A stretch of 64,000 nucleotides of DNA from Dermatemys mawii (taxonomy: Eukaryota; Chordata; Testudines; Dermatemydidae), in contig ML677326.1 in the NCBI GenBank assembly GCA_007922305.1, positions 50,686,460-50,750,459 on the forward strand, written 5' to 3'. The notes beneath the pieces were generated by a model, which saw only the letters and a program-made list of their open reading frames with translations, was not told where the DNA came from and did no database searches. Positions 37,385 through 50,678 of the stretch are shown piece by piece (the stretch's first letter is position 1; the number at the start of each line of letters is the position of its first letter). Both the position numbers and the translations under genes were made by a program.

Positions 37385-37593
37385 TATAAATATATGGAGA
37401 TATATCTATCTCATAGAACTGGAAAGACTTTGAAAGGTCATTGAGTCCAGCCCCTGCCTATATTAGGAGGACCAAGTACTGTCCCCTGACAGATATTTTT
37501 TTTCCCCCAGAACCCTAAATGGCCTCCTCATGGATTGAGCTCACGACCCTGGGTTTAGCAGTCTAATGCTCAAATCACTGAGCTATACCTCCC
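37385..37593 (-). mobile_element. tRNA-derived SINE with CR1-like tail (tortoise Pol III SINE type)
   Basis: Read on the minus strand from 37593, GGGAGGTATAGCTCAGTGATTTGAGCA carries a Pol III A box, and GGGTCGTGAGCTCAATCC holds a B-box-like stretch. The tail (GACTCAATGACCTTTCAAAGTC, CCAGTTCTATGAGATAG) is the CR1 3' end. This head-tail combination is the documented turtle SINE whose tail lets CR1 reverse transcriptase copy it. The tRNA part is not a usable tRNA gene. Confidence 0.88.
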
Positions 37594-37699
37594 ATGCCCC
37601 CAAGCTTGCTAGTGACTGAGCATCTCCTATTCAAGTTGACAGGAGAAGCTCTACACCTTGGAAAATATATTTAAAGACAATATGACACTTTCCCCAAGG

Positions 37700-38292
37700 T
37701 ATGTGATATTGCAGATGTTCTAGGTTTGGATCAATCAGCTGTTTTTGGGGATGAGAGTCAGGAAGGAATTTTTGTTCCCATTGGCGCCAAACTGGCAGAG
37801 GCCTGGTGGAATTTTTCCACCTTCCTCACAGTATCTTGGAGGCAGAGTTAAATTAAACAATAGAAGGACTTGCTAATTAGCAGTAGTACTTAGTAGGGGT
37901 CTTAATTAATTGCAAGCTGTGGCCAGTGCCTAGTGCAGTTAAAAGGCTAAAAGGGCCCATGTCCAGAAATAAAAGACCTGAGATTCTGTAGATGGACCTT
38001 GTGCCTATGGTCTCAGCGGGCTGAGATCCTCACCTTTTTGCTACCCTCTATCCCCTTTGCAAAATAATTTAGAAGAGTGACATGAATCATACGGTTAAGC
38101 TAAGGGGAGTCCACCTCAATTTGTGAGTTATGTGGTGCTAGTGTTACAACCCCTGCACTGGAATCATTTAAAACATCTGGTAGGTGAGAGTATAGATCAC
38201 CGGGCTGCTACCGTCCCTCCTATCTCAAGTTTAATAAAGTTATGTTCTGCTGCTTAAAATCCATCCTTGCTCCTGGCCTCAATTCGCCACCA
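37700..38292 (+). mobile_element. LTR-like 3' segment
   Basis: The segment ends with AATAAAGTTATGTTCTGCTGC (signal at 38233) followed by a GC-richer end CTCCTGGCCTCAATTCGCCACC, the layout of an R-U5 region. The text seems familiar from turtle dispersed repeats. The 5' limit and target duplication are unknown. Confidence 0.4.
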
Positions 38293-40076
38293 TGTCCAGA
38301 TCAAGGAATTTTCCCAATTCTAAGACTAAATTAAGACTTAATTTTCTCAATTCTATAAGGCTGACAAAGCCACCTTGTTCCTGTCTTAGAATGATCCAGC
38401 TAAATTATTTTAAACAAATGGATTGTTTTAAAAAAATTGACATAAAGCCCTTAGCAATGTTGTATGTCCATATAGACATATGCTATGCAACCACTTGCAA
38501 TATTCAGTATTACTGCTGGAGCACCCAAATACGTGCTACATGACTCATGAACAAGCACATATTCTTTACCATAATATAAATATAAGAGAAGACAAAAGTT
38601 AGAGGACTTTAAATACTGCTTGTGTGTTGTGGGAGGAAGACTAGGAAACAGAAGCACAGGACTACATGCGGTCAAACTTTGACATTATGGTTTTATTGAA
38701 GTTCTTACGGAAGTTCTTAAACCTGCATGAAAGGTGACTCATGCCCACAAGATTTTAAAATCAACAGTTTGAGTTCATGTCCTAGGGCAATTTAACGTTG
38801 ACCTTTTGTGTGTGTGCAATATTTTATCCTTTAATCAATTTTCTTTATGGAATTGTGGTTAAAAGGTACACTGGATAAAAGTATGGAAATCTTGTCTGTG
38901 AATACTGTTTTGTAATTGTCAAACTTTTAAATCTTTCTTCATTTAAAAGGGAGGGCCCTCCTCCCCTAGGGACTCAAATAGATGGGCATATTTTAAATGC
39001 AAGATTTAGACTCCACAATTCAGTTTAAATACAAAGCAATTAATTGAACAACTGAGAAAAATCATGTTGCTTTCTAATAAACATTGCTACCAGGGGGCAC
39101 AGAGGGGAGGAAGGATTTAACAAAAAGGGTTTGTGTTTTTTAAACTAATCTAGACGATTTGCTAAACTAATCTAGACGATGCACCCAGAATGTTACCCTT
39201 TCGCTTTCTTTCTAAATTCTATACAAATATTGTGAGTTTTCCGCTTAATTTTTCTTGACCATACATTTTTCAGATTAGTTTTTAAAAGCTTCTCCTTGCT
39301 CAACACTATAGAGCAATTCGTTTCCTCAATGCAGGCTTCTATTTTTATATATATAGACACACAGAGAGATGAACCTGCATATAGCAAAGTTACAGAACAA
39401 TTTCACTAGATGCAGCAGTTCACTATAACTCCAAATTGTCACATTCTAATGCACTGAGACAACTCAGGACTTTCATTGTATTTCTCTATAAATATATCCA
39501 AGTTTACTATAAATGCTTTAACTATAGCATCTTGATAGCATTTACTCACTACCAAGATAGGAATATAAACCCTGAACTTTCAATGAAGTCTGCATGGGAC
39601 TCTATGTGGTCGCAATGGCACACTTAAGCCCAAATTGGCTAAAATTCCTGTCGATCAGTAAACAGTCTGGGAATATAATTGATCAAGAGTAATTCAAAAT
39701 CATTTAGTTGCCTATTTATAAACAAAATAGTGTTAAAGCCATTTTATTGCATTAATTACCTCCACATACAACAACATGGCACTCCTATGAACGATTTAAG
39801 GTCAATGATTATATAATTTATATTGATCTATTTAGAAGAATTCACTCATATGTCTGAGTGTATAATGGCCATTAGCAAACAAATTCTGATGACAGGATGT
39901 GGCAATTTTTTTTTTTTAAAAAAAGTTACCCAGCCATCTTTGTTTCTTTCAATATACTGAATTGTACTAGCATACCAAATTCCCCCAAACACTCAGCTTG
40001 ATCCTGACATACAGAAACAAGAATATGTGTATTTGCCATAAGGAGTAGGATTACAATGCAACATCACGGTGACAGG
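38293..40076. other. No gene seen
   Basis: AT-rich. Contains the tandem 22-mer listed separately. Confidence 0.5.
39141..39180. repeat. 22-bp direct tandem duplication
   Basis: TAAACTAATCTAGACGAT occurs at 39141-39158 and 39163-39180 without a mismatch. Confidence 0.95.
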
Positions 40077-40086
40077 NNNNNNNNNN
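40077..40086. other. Assembly gap of ten N
   Basis: Ten ambiguous bases. The size is probably nominal, so distances across it are unreliable. Confidence 0.99.
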
Positions 40087-40277
40087 TTATCGGGCTCTCT
40101 TTTTCTCTGTTGCTTTTCCCAGAAGTAAGGGACAGGACCCAGCTAGCCAATATAGACTTCCAAAACTAGCACAAGGCAATTACACTACTGCACCTACAGT
40201 GGAGTGCCTATAGGGACACTATTTGAAGAAGAACTAGGAAATAGCCAATGACAAATAGAAAATACTCAGTGAACATG

Positions 40278-40343
40278 AATCAGAGGGGTAGCCATGTTAG
40301 TCTGGAATTGCAGAAGTGACAACAGGACTCTTTGTCACTTCAT
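40278..40343 (+). repeat. Collapsed copy of the AATCAGAGGGGTAGCC repeat
   Basis: Both ends of the hairpin repeat are present but the long arms between them are gone: AATCAGAGGGGTAGCCATG...GAAGTGACAA joins AGGACTCTTTGTCACTTC. TGAACATG flanks it on both sides (40270-40277 and 40344-40351). Confidence 0.88.
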
Positions 40344-40351
40344 TGAACATG

Positions 40352-41934
40352 GCAATTTCTGGTACCAATTTTTTGACAAATATCCATTCATATTTAAACC
40401 TATGGAAAATTCAGGTTTAAAAAACTATTTTCACAAATACCCAGAGATTCTTCACATCTTGTGTTTAATGATTAATATGATACTTGATTTTAGTAGCACC
40501 AATTTTCTTCAGGTTTTTTTAAGTTAATCAGCTCTACTCAGGTCCATGCTACTGACATTTGATGAAGAAAGCTTTTTCTGATTAAGATATATTCCCTATT
40601 CTTATTTCATGGTTGCTACAACATATTCACTGTGTGTGCATGCTTTTGTGTCCTATCACCTTTAAACAGAGTGCACTCATACATCTACGGGCAATGTGCA
40701 GACTGGAAAAAAGGTTACTCTCTTTTTTTCTGCCAGTATATTGTCTGTGTGTGCACTCTCAGACTTTTCATGGAGAACACTGTCTCTTTCTGTACATTAT
40801 ATAGTACTAAACATACAGTCAGTGTGGCATTGATAAGTACAGTTATGTTCTCCCAAGATGTATTTGATTTTCAGTTATTTTACATTATTCCAGCATGTTC
40901 AGGTTGTTAGCCAGCGCCTCACTTAAAAATATAGAAATCAACTATGCCACTATGCCATGCAGCCACTATAGAAAGCTATTTAAGAGCTCCTATTATCTGG
41001 GGAAGAACTAATGCACTGAGCCTTAATTGCACCTGCTGCGTGATCAGTCACAACTGGCTAAAGTATTCAGACTCACACAGAAAAGCAAGGCAGTGAAAGA
41101 CATTTTCTCAGCAAGAAAGGTTGCAGAACCCTTTTGATGAATGAGCCAAAGCAAGTCAAGTTATAATAGAAAGGCCCTTTGAACATTCTCAGTAATTTGA
41201 TTATAACTAACCATAAAGTACATCACAGGAGCATTCTTAATTAGTGCCTACTTTTCCATTACAGTCTAATTATGGATCGGATAGACGCATCACCAGTTCT
41301 CCACCCAATAATATCTCAGCAAACGTAGTCAAACACTGAGAATGTTCTCATGTTTTGTGTTGTATTTTCAAGAAGGTGTTGGTACAGAAGTTAAGTTTAC
41401 ACATACAGAAGACACTGTTCAACCATCTGTGGTCTATCACTAGCGTGATTAAATGTGTCACACACAAAAAATTACATTAAACTCAGATAAATTTGGGTTA
41501 CTGAAATGTGTACTTACAAACCACTCCTTATATTTCTGATTTTCATGCATATACACACATTATATGGCTTGATCCAAGGTATTTAAGGCTTGATCCAAAT
41601 TATGTCAACCAATCTTAATGGGCTTTTGATCAGCCATTGCAGAGAAGGTCCCAAGAGGCAAACTGTAGCCTGATCCTACTGCCATTAAAATCAATAGCAG
41701 AGTTCATGAAGACTTCATTGGGAGCAGATTTTGGCTTCATGTGGGAAAGGAGATTCAGTCGTATGAAAGTTGAAACCAAAAGCCCTAAAAAATGCCAAAG
41801 TCCTGGGTTCAGCTTCTGTGGAAGGGGATATGAACATGACCCAAGCTTGGCTGTTAGAAAATATGCCAACTAAAACTAAAAATCAAACTAGATGTGCTCA
41901 GTATATACATAACTAAATGATGAATCACAGAAAA
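40352..41934. other. No gene seen
   Basis: AT-rich. 41568-41640 has GGCTTGATCCAA...TTGATCAGCC, a possible old inverted repeat. Confidence 0.5.
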
Positions 41935-42100
41935 GTAATGGTGAAAAGGCCCTCAAGAAGTCATGAAGTCCACCCCTCCTGCCCTGTGGCAGGATTAGGT
42001 ACACCTAGACCATTCGTGACAGATGTTTGTGTAACCTGTTCTTAAAAAATCACCCATAAAGAGATCTCACAACCTCCCAAAGTAAGTTAAGCCTCAGATT
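41935..42100 (-). mobile_element. CR1 3'-end fragment, antisense
   Basis: AAGTCATGAAGTCCACCCCTCCTGCCCTGTGGCAGGA and AACCTGTTCTTAAAAAATC are CR1 tail text. It abuts a second CR1 copy of the same orientation. Confidence 0.75.
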
Positions 42101-43030
42101 TTACAGCCAAAAGGAATCATTGTGATCATTTAGTCTGACCGCCTGCACACTGCAGATCACAGAACCTCACCCACCCACTCCTGCAATAAACTACTAACCT
42201 TCGGCTAAGTCCTCAAATCATGATTTAAAAGACATTCATGTTATAGAGAATCCACCATTTATTCTAATTTAAGCAAGCAAGTGGCCGATGACACATGCTG
42301 CAGAGGAAGGCAAAAATATCTCAAGTGCTCAACTATTATTAGGGTTACAAAGTTTTTCCTAATATCTAAAGTAAATCTCTCCTGATGCAAATTAAGCCCA
42401 TTAGTCTACCCTCAGTGGACATGGAGAACAACTGATCACCATTCACTTTATAGTAATAATTTACATATTTGAAGACTTATCACATACTCCCTCAGTCTTT
42501 TCTTCCGTAAATTAAGCATACCCAACTCTTGCAGGCTTTTTCAGAGGTCAGGTATTCTAAACCTCTTTTTTTGTATTGCTCTTCTTTGGACTCTCTAATT
42601 TGTCCACATTTTCCTTAAAGTGTGGTGCGCAGAAATGGACACAGTCCTCCAGCTGAGGCCTCACCAGTGCTGCGTAGAGTAGAACACTAACCTCTATAAC
42701 TTACATAAGATACTCCTGTAAATACATTTTAAAATGACATTTGCCTTTTTTGGAACAGCATCGCATTTCGTATTTAATGGGTTGTAGTAGATCACGCTTC
42801 TTTGCATTATTGCTGCCTAGCCAGTTATTCCTAATTGTGTATTTGTATATTGGTGGTTTTTTCTTCCTTTTTGAAGCACAGTACTTTGCACTTGTCTGTC
42901 CTGAATTTAATCTTATTGCTTTCAGACCAATTCTTCAGTTTCCCAAAATCATTTTGAATTTTGACTTCCAAAGTGCCTGTAACCCTCCCAGCTTGATGTC
43001 CTCTGCAAAATTAAGATTTTTTTAAGATAA
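42101..43030 (-). mobile_element. CR1 fragment, antisense, with end of reverse transcriptase
   Basis: After a tail section (GGAATCATTGTGATCATTTAGTCTGACCGCC), the minus strand encodes YAALVRPQLEDCVHFCAP and KENVDKLE near 42620-42690. This is the CR1 C-terminal motif (normally YSALVRPHLEYCVQFWAP). Stops and frameshifts follow. The copy stops near 43030 by 5' truncation. Confidence 0.85.
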
Positions 43031-46000
43031 AAAAGATTGAGGTAGAGTGGTTTAAATTGCTCTTTAACCAGTTTAAGTGGGTCAACAGGTGTTTGTACCA
43101 TCGCAACGAGCTGAATTGTAAAATATGCCAATGCAAGTTATCACGATACAGGGAAGGCCATAGGAAAGAAGAAAAGGAACTGGTGAACCCTAAAGTGGAA
43201 AAGGAGGAGCAAGGGGTAGAAAAATGGCCAGATGATAGGGGATAGGTGAATAGTGAAGGAAGTGAGGTTAGGCAGAGTGTGCTGAGTCAGGAGGTGTAAT
43301 TATACATGACATAGGTACTAGTGTTCTGTATGGGTCAGAGAAACAAGGGCATCCTTAGAGAAAGATAGAATAAGAATCAGGAGAGTAGAGGGCTAATTTG
43401 GGAGAGATGATCCAGAGGACTGTCATTCCATTACAAATTCTGGGTAAGAGGACACAAACTGGTAACAGCAAAGGGAAGATTCCAGGAGGAATTGGAGCAA
43501 TGGAGTATGTAAACCTAGCTCACAGTCTCAGCATATGCAGATAGCTCTGCTAACACACTGGCATTTAAGTTGTCAGATTTTGGCATTACCATGACACTGA
43601 GATGAACTGCAGGAGAGATCATACCTCTACCCATCTGACATTTCAGCCTGTGTGCAGACTCAGTAAGGCAACAATGCACCTGCTACGTGCATTTTTGGGA
43701 GGAAAAAAGTTTGTAAAAAGGCCTTCAAATCACGTGCAGCCAGTGTATGTTGTTCCCGTCTGATTACTCTAGTACAACTGTCTGCATTCGGCTAAAAACT
43801 TTGTCTTTATTGATATGTTCATACTATGTTATTTTAACCTTCTGTCCTTACTGCTATATCTTTTAGACTGCTTTACTACCAATATTGCCTATTTTACCAT
43901 GTCATTTCCTCTCCTGTTATGTGCCACTGTGTCCTGTAATCCATCAATGGAAGATAGTAGGAGTACTTATTTTTTTCAATAGATGAGCTGGACAGTGATA
44001 CACAGTTAATACTATTTTTTGCATGAACTCTGCTGGGCACCAAATACTGCAGCAGTTTGTGAAAGGTTACCTCAAGATTCTACCTGCCTGTCCTAAGAAA
44101 CTATAGATTGTTGTCAGATCATATCCTAGGTACTGCTGCTGAATCCCACTCTTTCCTTCACATGCCTGCTATTCACAATTCTCATTTTATTCCTATTATT
44201 TTCATTATATTCTCCCACAAATACCTGAATACTAGAATTTTCAACTGTAACCTAAACATGAAGAACATCAGAAAAAAATATTTCCTGTAAGAGCAGTTCC
44301 ACAATGTAGCATTTTTGCCATAACAACTCCCAATGATAAAAGTACAGGAGAAGGATTGTGGGGGACAAAGTAAATTTTGGACTAAAATAAAGGATGAAAT
44401 ACATCTACTATATATAGACTTCAAACCACCAGAAAAAAAAAGAACCCACAATTAAACAGACACCCCTGAAATGTCCAGGCATGTGAAAAATTTCCCCTCC
44501 CTTCTTTATAGAAATATTTTTATTTATATGAAAGTAAGCAGTATAAAATGGACAGTAAGCAGGAATCTAACATGTGGCTGTTTATAAGAATTATATTTCC
44601 ACTTCTCTGCAGCCATTAGAAACGATATTAATAATGAAAATAAAAATACTTATAGGGATTTTTCCCACATTTTTGAAAGGTACTAAGAGCAGGCATGGTT
44701 TTTATTTACATAAAGTAATGTGCTATTCTGGGAAACATTAAGTGTCTTCAAAAATAAACAGAGACCAATTTCCATACAAATTACATGTATAAGTTCCATG
44801 CCTAATAACCATCCAGAATTTTTCATACGTTTCCTCTTTGATCATTGTGCTTCCAAGGCTTTAGTGTTTCTGTATGTGGTTTCAATAATAAAGAAATTTC
44901 ACCCAACCAGAATAAAAATAAATGTGTGTTTGTGTGACTGGCTTTTTAAATTTTATTGAAAGGGTAGGGTGAGGGACACTTAGTTGCATTCATTATGTGC
45001 TCCATATCTGATCTTCATATTTGCTTCCTTTACTCTGTAAAATTATACTTTGTGCCATTCTCAGTTCTTCAAGAACCATATAGTTTTTCTGGTGCAGGGG
45101 GACCACAAATTTTCAAATGCAATTCACAGTACTCATAACACCAGACAAATTTTGGTTGCTTTTATTGTTAGTTCTAACTATAGCGAATAGAAAGGAAATA
45201 CTTTTGAAAGTATTATATACCCTCCGGCAGCTTGTGTGCAAATATTTTAGATGAAATTATATTTATAATTGTAGTTATAGTTTGCTAAGTAAGTGGCCTA
45301 ATTATGCCCTCTTTAAACACTTTAATGAGCATCATTTAAAATAAATGGTTTGAACCATAGACATATTTCACATATGGGCATTAGGACTTTATGTGGGTTA
45401 GTTATTTATACCAGGAGTTAATAATTATATATATTTACATTTTTGGAGGGAAAATAGCTCTTCCTCTTCAGGTATAATGAACTGCTAGGAACAGTTAATT
45501 CCAGCAATTTGTGTGAAAAAATATAGAAAGGCATGAAAGCCTCACTAATCAGCACGTTACCAATTAAAATTAGAAAAGAAATTAAAATTAACTATGATTC
45601 TTCTTTTGTGAAGGTAAACAATTAAATATAGATTTCTACTCTTGCTCTAAGCAGGAGCTTCCACTGCTTTACCATTTTAATCTAAACCATCTCCCCAGTA
45701 GGGATCACACTGGGAACAGTGAGCTATACTGACTCAAAAGGAAGAAAGCAGACAAAATTCAAAAATGCATCCCACTCTGTAAGTAAGGGATATGCATAAA
45801 CAGGTATTATAATCACACAGCTTCTAGGATAAATCAAATGGCTATCGGGGGGAGGAGGAAGAAGATATTAATTATAATCAAGCCTCACTTTTGGGAGCTA
45901 AAAACCTCTGCAGATATCTCTGTGAAAGACTTCCAGGACACCTACTACAAGTTTGCTACATCCTTGCTTTAGGCCATCAATCTCTGAGCAAAAGTGTTTA

Positions 46001-48920
46001 CAAGAAGCACAGTGAAAGAAAGGGAAAAAAACAAAAGAAAAAAAAAAGCAACTACAGCAGTTGGAAGCAGACATATCACTAAAAATATCATTAGAAAGGG
46101 GATTTTTCAGAAGTGTGGTAGGAGCAGAAGTTCCATGAGTTTAAAACACTCAGGCATTTCTGGAAATCCCACTGTAGATCAATTTTTCAGATACCAATGT
46201 CTGAGAAAATAATCTTTCTAGGATTGAATGAGCTAACTGTTTCCATAAACTCTATGGCATTCTTGGAATTAAATGTTGATAAAAGACCAATTTTACCAAA
46301 ATCGTTTTAAAATTTCCCAAGAAATTAATTTTGAAAACACCAAAATGGGGTGATCCAAACAAAATATTCTCTCCAGATCCCTGGCAGCTGCACAGTAAAC
46401 CTTTAGGGGTCAGTTGCAGTGCTGCTATAGAGCCCCATCAGCAGAGAAACTTGACTCTTCGTAATCTGAAGAGTTCTGTGTAAACTTCAAAGCTTTTATC
46501 TGGGACTGGGATTTGAGCTCCCAGATCCATGACAGGGGGCCTGGAAGTCCTGGAGTTACAGACCTTGGAAGCCCAAGATCCCTAGAAGCACACACTTACA
46601 TCATCATAACCTAACAGCTTTCCCTACTCACTTTAACAAAGGCCCCCCGACCCCTGAACTTGCTGTGGGGCAAGGCGTGAAAACCCCCACTCCACCTAGG
46701 CCAATGCGGTGGTAAGGGAAATTCCTTCCAAACCCCCGCTAGAAAGGAACAACTAGTACGATACCCACAGCATCCCCTGACCAAATCTGGTATTTTGCTG
46801 ACTCAAGGAGATGAGGGCAGGTGTTGCTCCACCAGCTTTGGAGAAAAGGGGCTTCTCCTGCCAGGCTTGCCATTTTAGAACTCCCTTCCGATCCCTGAGG
46901 ATAAGTCAATGTTGTCATAAAGCACTATTCCCCCTCCCCCCTTAACAAGAATTTTAAACCTTTATTTTGAAGAAACCTCACTTAAGTGCAGAATCCAAAA
47001 TGTATAATGTCATCTTTCAGCATGGTTTGAATTTTTCATGGTGGTTTGATGAAAAGTGAATTGACACAGAAGAAATCATTAGCAGCTAGACTAAACTAAC
47101 GGTATGTGCTAATGTTTCACGTATCAGAAATAGACACAGCATGTACATATCCCTTGTCATTTCCTTCTACTCACAAAAGGCACTGAAACTCAGAGGCTTT
47201 TTTAAAAAAAAACAAAAAACATGGAATTTAAGTAGTAAATGAGCACAGAGAATAAAAGCCACAAAGCTTTAATGAATCTAGCCATAACTTTTAATTCCAT
47301 ACATTATAATGCCATTTTCCTATTTACTTTCAATTACTTGAGGGTACTTTTAGTATATGGGTAATTTTACAGTTTAGTTTTCAGAATTCTTTACATAGAC
47401 ATGAATAATTTTTTTAAAAAGAATAAACTGTGAAATTCTGCAAAATAGCATTTCTGTTGCAAAACATATAAAAAAGACTGATAGTCATGCAATGCATCAT
47501 ACATTTTAAAATTATCACTTATAGTCATGGCATAATATTTCTGAGCAATGTCACAGTACAGGCTACATAAAATAAAATACTACTATTTATTATGCAATAT
47601 AATGAACCAGATCAAAATTTGTACAAATTAGTGTATATTAAGCAATTATAAAAAGAAAAATAATTGAGATAATTATCTCCACAGAACTTTACTAAATTCT
47701 ATTCCAGTCATTTAACATTTTTTTTACATGAAGACTCAGTATATATGTGCGCACGCACACATTTTAGAGCTTTCTAAATTCCTCTAGAAAGGATCCCAGC
47801 CTCCTGCAGTATGTTTATTTATGGAGAAATAAAGAAAGGAACTGTGTCTTAAAAAGAAATCTGTTCAACGGAAATTAAAAAAAGCATGTTTTGGACTCCA
47901 ATACAACAAGCTCTTGTTGGTATTCCAACTTAAGTGAGCCCGTTGCACCTATTTTTAATCAAAATTTTAAATTTCAGCAAAATTTAGCCAGCAAGTAGAT
48001 TGATATATTGTAATGACTGAACATAGTTTAATTGTTGATGCATTTCTTCCATAGAGTCCTGAAAAATTACTTTCTGCCAGTGTTCATGTTCTGAAATCAG
48101 CATGATGCATTGGTTCTTAGATGAATGTTTAGAATAGAATTGTGTTCTTTGATTTCCCTGTTGGGGGCAATATCACTCCACTTGTCTTCAGTGAATGGAC
48201 AGAAACGAGAGAGAGGTCTAAACACTCAAGAGCATTTTAAAGCACTAGTTTGAGTCAATAACATAAAATGTGGGCATTAAAGACAAAATATGCCTTAATG
48301 AAGCATATCAGCTACTGTAAGTTTAGGGAGTCATTTAACATGAGGGGTTTTAAGGTTATTTTTACTACTTACACTACAGAAAAGGAATTATAAAATATTG
48401 CTATCAAACCAATGCCATCAATAGATACAATATGCATTTAAAACCTTATGCTGTTCATAAAATAACTGCACAAAAGGTTGTGCAAATAGTTCATTTTGTT
48501 CCTCCCAACTCATTTATAGAACAATTTTTGTTGTCATCTTATATTTTTCTGTATTTTTTTTCTCTGCTGAAATTCCTCACAAGTGTAAAGAAAAGTAATA
48601 TCAAATAAAAAAAAGATTCAGAGTATGTGAAACAAACTTACTAGCTGTATTGAATGGGGAATGCCATACCAAAGAGAAAATTGACTGTTTTTAAGGCACG
48701 CTAATAATTGAATTGGGCTTGAAAACATTTTCCGTTTAAAAGAAATATTCCATCTGTTTACTTCTCAAAAAAGGAATGATCCTGTTTATTTAATAAGAAG
48801 AAAGTTATAATAAATAAGAATGTTATCTGATGGAAAACATAAGCAAATAGGTGACCACAAAGTCCATTACACCATGGTGATTTAAAAAAAAAAATCAGAT
48901 GCAATTTTGCTTATGACTAT
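43031..48920. other. No gene seen
   Basis: Nearly 6 kb, mainly AT-rich. 46.4-46.9 kb is richer in G+C and may hold an old repeat (GGTGGTAAGGGAAATTCCTTCC) that I cannot place. No domain or RNA gene recognised. Confidence 0.45.
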
Positions 48921-49238
48921 AGGAATGTCTACACTTAAGGTGGTATGTACCATACAGACACTGCACACCCAGCTAGCATAGGTATAAATAGCAATGTAGA
49001 TGACAGGGAGGCACTGCTTAGGCAAGTAGAGTGGAAACATGCCAGAACTCTAGAGGCCAAGCAGTGCCTCACACATTTACACTGCCACTTTCAGCAAGTG
49101 TTCACTGCTGCTGGATCTTCTCCTGCTGCCTCTTCGCTACTGGAGGCATTTCCTCACCCTACTGAAAGGTTCTGACATTGGGCAACAAGGTAGCTACACA
49201 TACCCTACAGAATACTGCAAGTTTAGACGAGACCTTAG
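48921..49238. mobile_element. MITE-like repeat (GTCTACACTT ends)
   Basis: GAATGTCTACACTTAAGG at the left pairs with CAAGTTTAGACGAGACCTTA at the right, 9 of 10 in the core. The 76-codon frame inside is not a gene. Confidence 0.55.
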
Positions 49239-49620
49239 TTTCACGTGTATTGACTTACACACAGATTTTGGTGTTAATTTATATACCATACAGTACATAT
49301 ACTGAGTATGTGTACTCAATATTACAGGCAGAGTTGGGTGTATGACATCTAGAATTAAGTTTACCTAAATCTTCCCATTACAAGATCCTATTTTCAGTTG
49401 CATATACTAGACTTGCTTTTTCAAAACTAATTAATTTCATTGGGAAGATGAATTTTTGAATTAGCAATTTTTGAGATGTATGCACATGTCCAAAAACTCT
49501 GTTGTTGCTGTCTCTGATGCACTGTAATGAGTACTCTAATATTCCATAGTGTGCTTTAACATAGTACTGTTTCAAACAGCATTATGTTAAAATTACTAGA
49601 GAACTTTTAGTGAACCACCA
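49239..49620. other. No gene seen
   Basis: AT-rich spacer. Confidence 0.55.
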
Positions 49621-49721
49621 GCAGGGTCTACACATACAAATTAACATGACACATACTCGTATGCTTTAGAAATCATATTCTCTTTAGTTGCATAACTGCT
49701 CTGTGTAGACAAAAGCCCTTA
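49621..49721. mobile_element. Small MITE (GCAGGGTCTACACA ends)
   Basis: About 100 bp with opposed ends GCAGGGTCTACACA and TGTGTAGACAAAAGCCC. It shares the GTCTACAC core with 48921 and 58494. Confidence 0.6.
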
Positions 49722-50123
49722 GATACAAGTAACCATTCCCAATGTTTATCTGGGGTTTGTTAAACACACACCATTTTCTCCCTCTCTCTACTTTGTTGTG
49801 GGGGAGAACACCAAATATCTGGTGTGTTTTATCACCATCAATTACAACCTAAAATCAAAAGCCCTGCTTATTACTTGAACCATTTAGGCTGAAGTTTTCC
49901 ATCCCAGGGGTCTGCCTTAGGTCAAATCAAATGTTTTTGGAAAGGTTCAATAAAAAATGTTTTAACCATTTTAAAGAAAATGTTAAGGAAGGGAAATAAG
50001 CTTACCATATTAAAATATACTTACAACAATTCTGTTGAAAAACTCTAGTGCCTGCATGTTTTTGAGCAAGGACATGGAATTTGGCAGGGGTTTTCTCAAA
50101 TCAAAGACATAAATTTAAGTATT
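49722..50123. other. No gene seen
   Basis: AT-rich spacer. Confidence 0.55.
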
Positions 50124-50678
50124 TACAGGCCTGACCCTTCTTACGCGAGGGTTCTGTTCTGCAGACCCCGCTTATAGCCAAAATCACGTATAGCCAAAAC
50201 ATCAATTGAGTTCAATGGCAGACGGAATCACCCCCACTATAAATCATTGAGTTTGCCCCTGCTTCAGGCTGGCTGCTGGCTTCGGCCCCCGCGGCGGGCG
50301 GGCTGCCGGCCACAGCCCAGGTCCCTGCGGCAGGCGGGCTGCCAGTCCCAGCCCCGGTCCCTGCAGCCAGCGGGCTGCCGGCTGCAGCCCAGGTCCCCGC
50401 GGCAGGCAGGCTGTCAGTCCCAGCCCTGATCCCCGGCGGGCTGTGCTCTGGTCCCAGCCCCCACTGCGGCCTGCCAGCTCCTGCCGCGATCCCCACGGCG
50501 CACTCCTGGCCCCGGCCCCGATCCCCGGGGCAGGCTGCCGGCTCCGCCCTGGCCCCTCGACAGGGGCTGCTGATCCCCACCATGGGCTGCTAGATTTTTT
50601 TTTTTTTCCTGTTTTTGCCAGCCGCATAAAGCTAAAATCGCGTATGTTAAATAGGCGTAAGATGTGACTGACCCTGTA
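50124..50678. mobile_element. Inverted-end GC-rich repeat (TACAGG...CCTGTA)
   Basis: The ends TACAGGCCTGACCCTTCTTACGCG and CGTAAGATGTGACTGACCCTGTA are opposed, with TACAGG and CTTACGC pairing. Inside, ATAGCCAAAATCACGTATAGCC and AAAATCGCGTATGTTAAATA match a turtle repeat of this layout. The centre is expanded by a 36-bp minisatellite. Flanking octamers agree at only four of eight positions, so no target duplication is claimed. The overlapping 120-codon ORFs on both strands come from the minisatellite. Confidence 0.7.
50291..50434. repeat. Four tandem 36-bp GC-rich units
   Basis: Units begin at 50291, 50327, 50363 and 50399; each has GCGGCAGGCGGGCTGCC-type text and ends with GTCCCT, GTCCCC or ATCCCC. 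Degenerate units continue to about 50560. Confidence 0.95.

Noticed and set aside
37520..37593. tRNA gene
   Set aside because: tRNA-like only; it is the head of a SINE with a degraded B box and a CR1 tail.
50212..50627. Overlapping 123- and 127-codon minus-strand frames rich in Pro, Gly and Ala
   Set aside because: Produced by a 36-bp tandem repeat inside a dispersed element.
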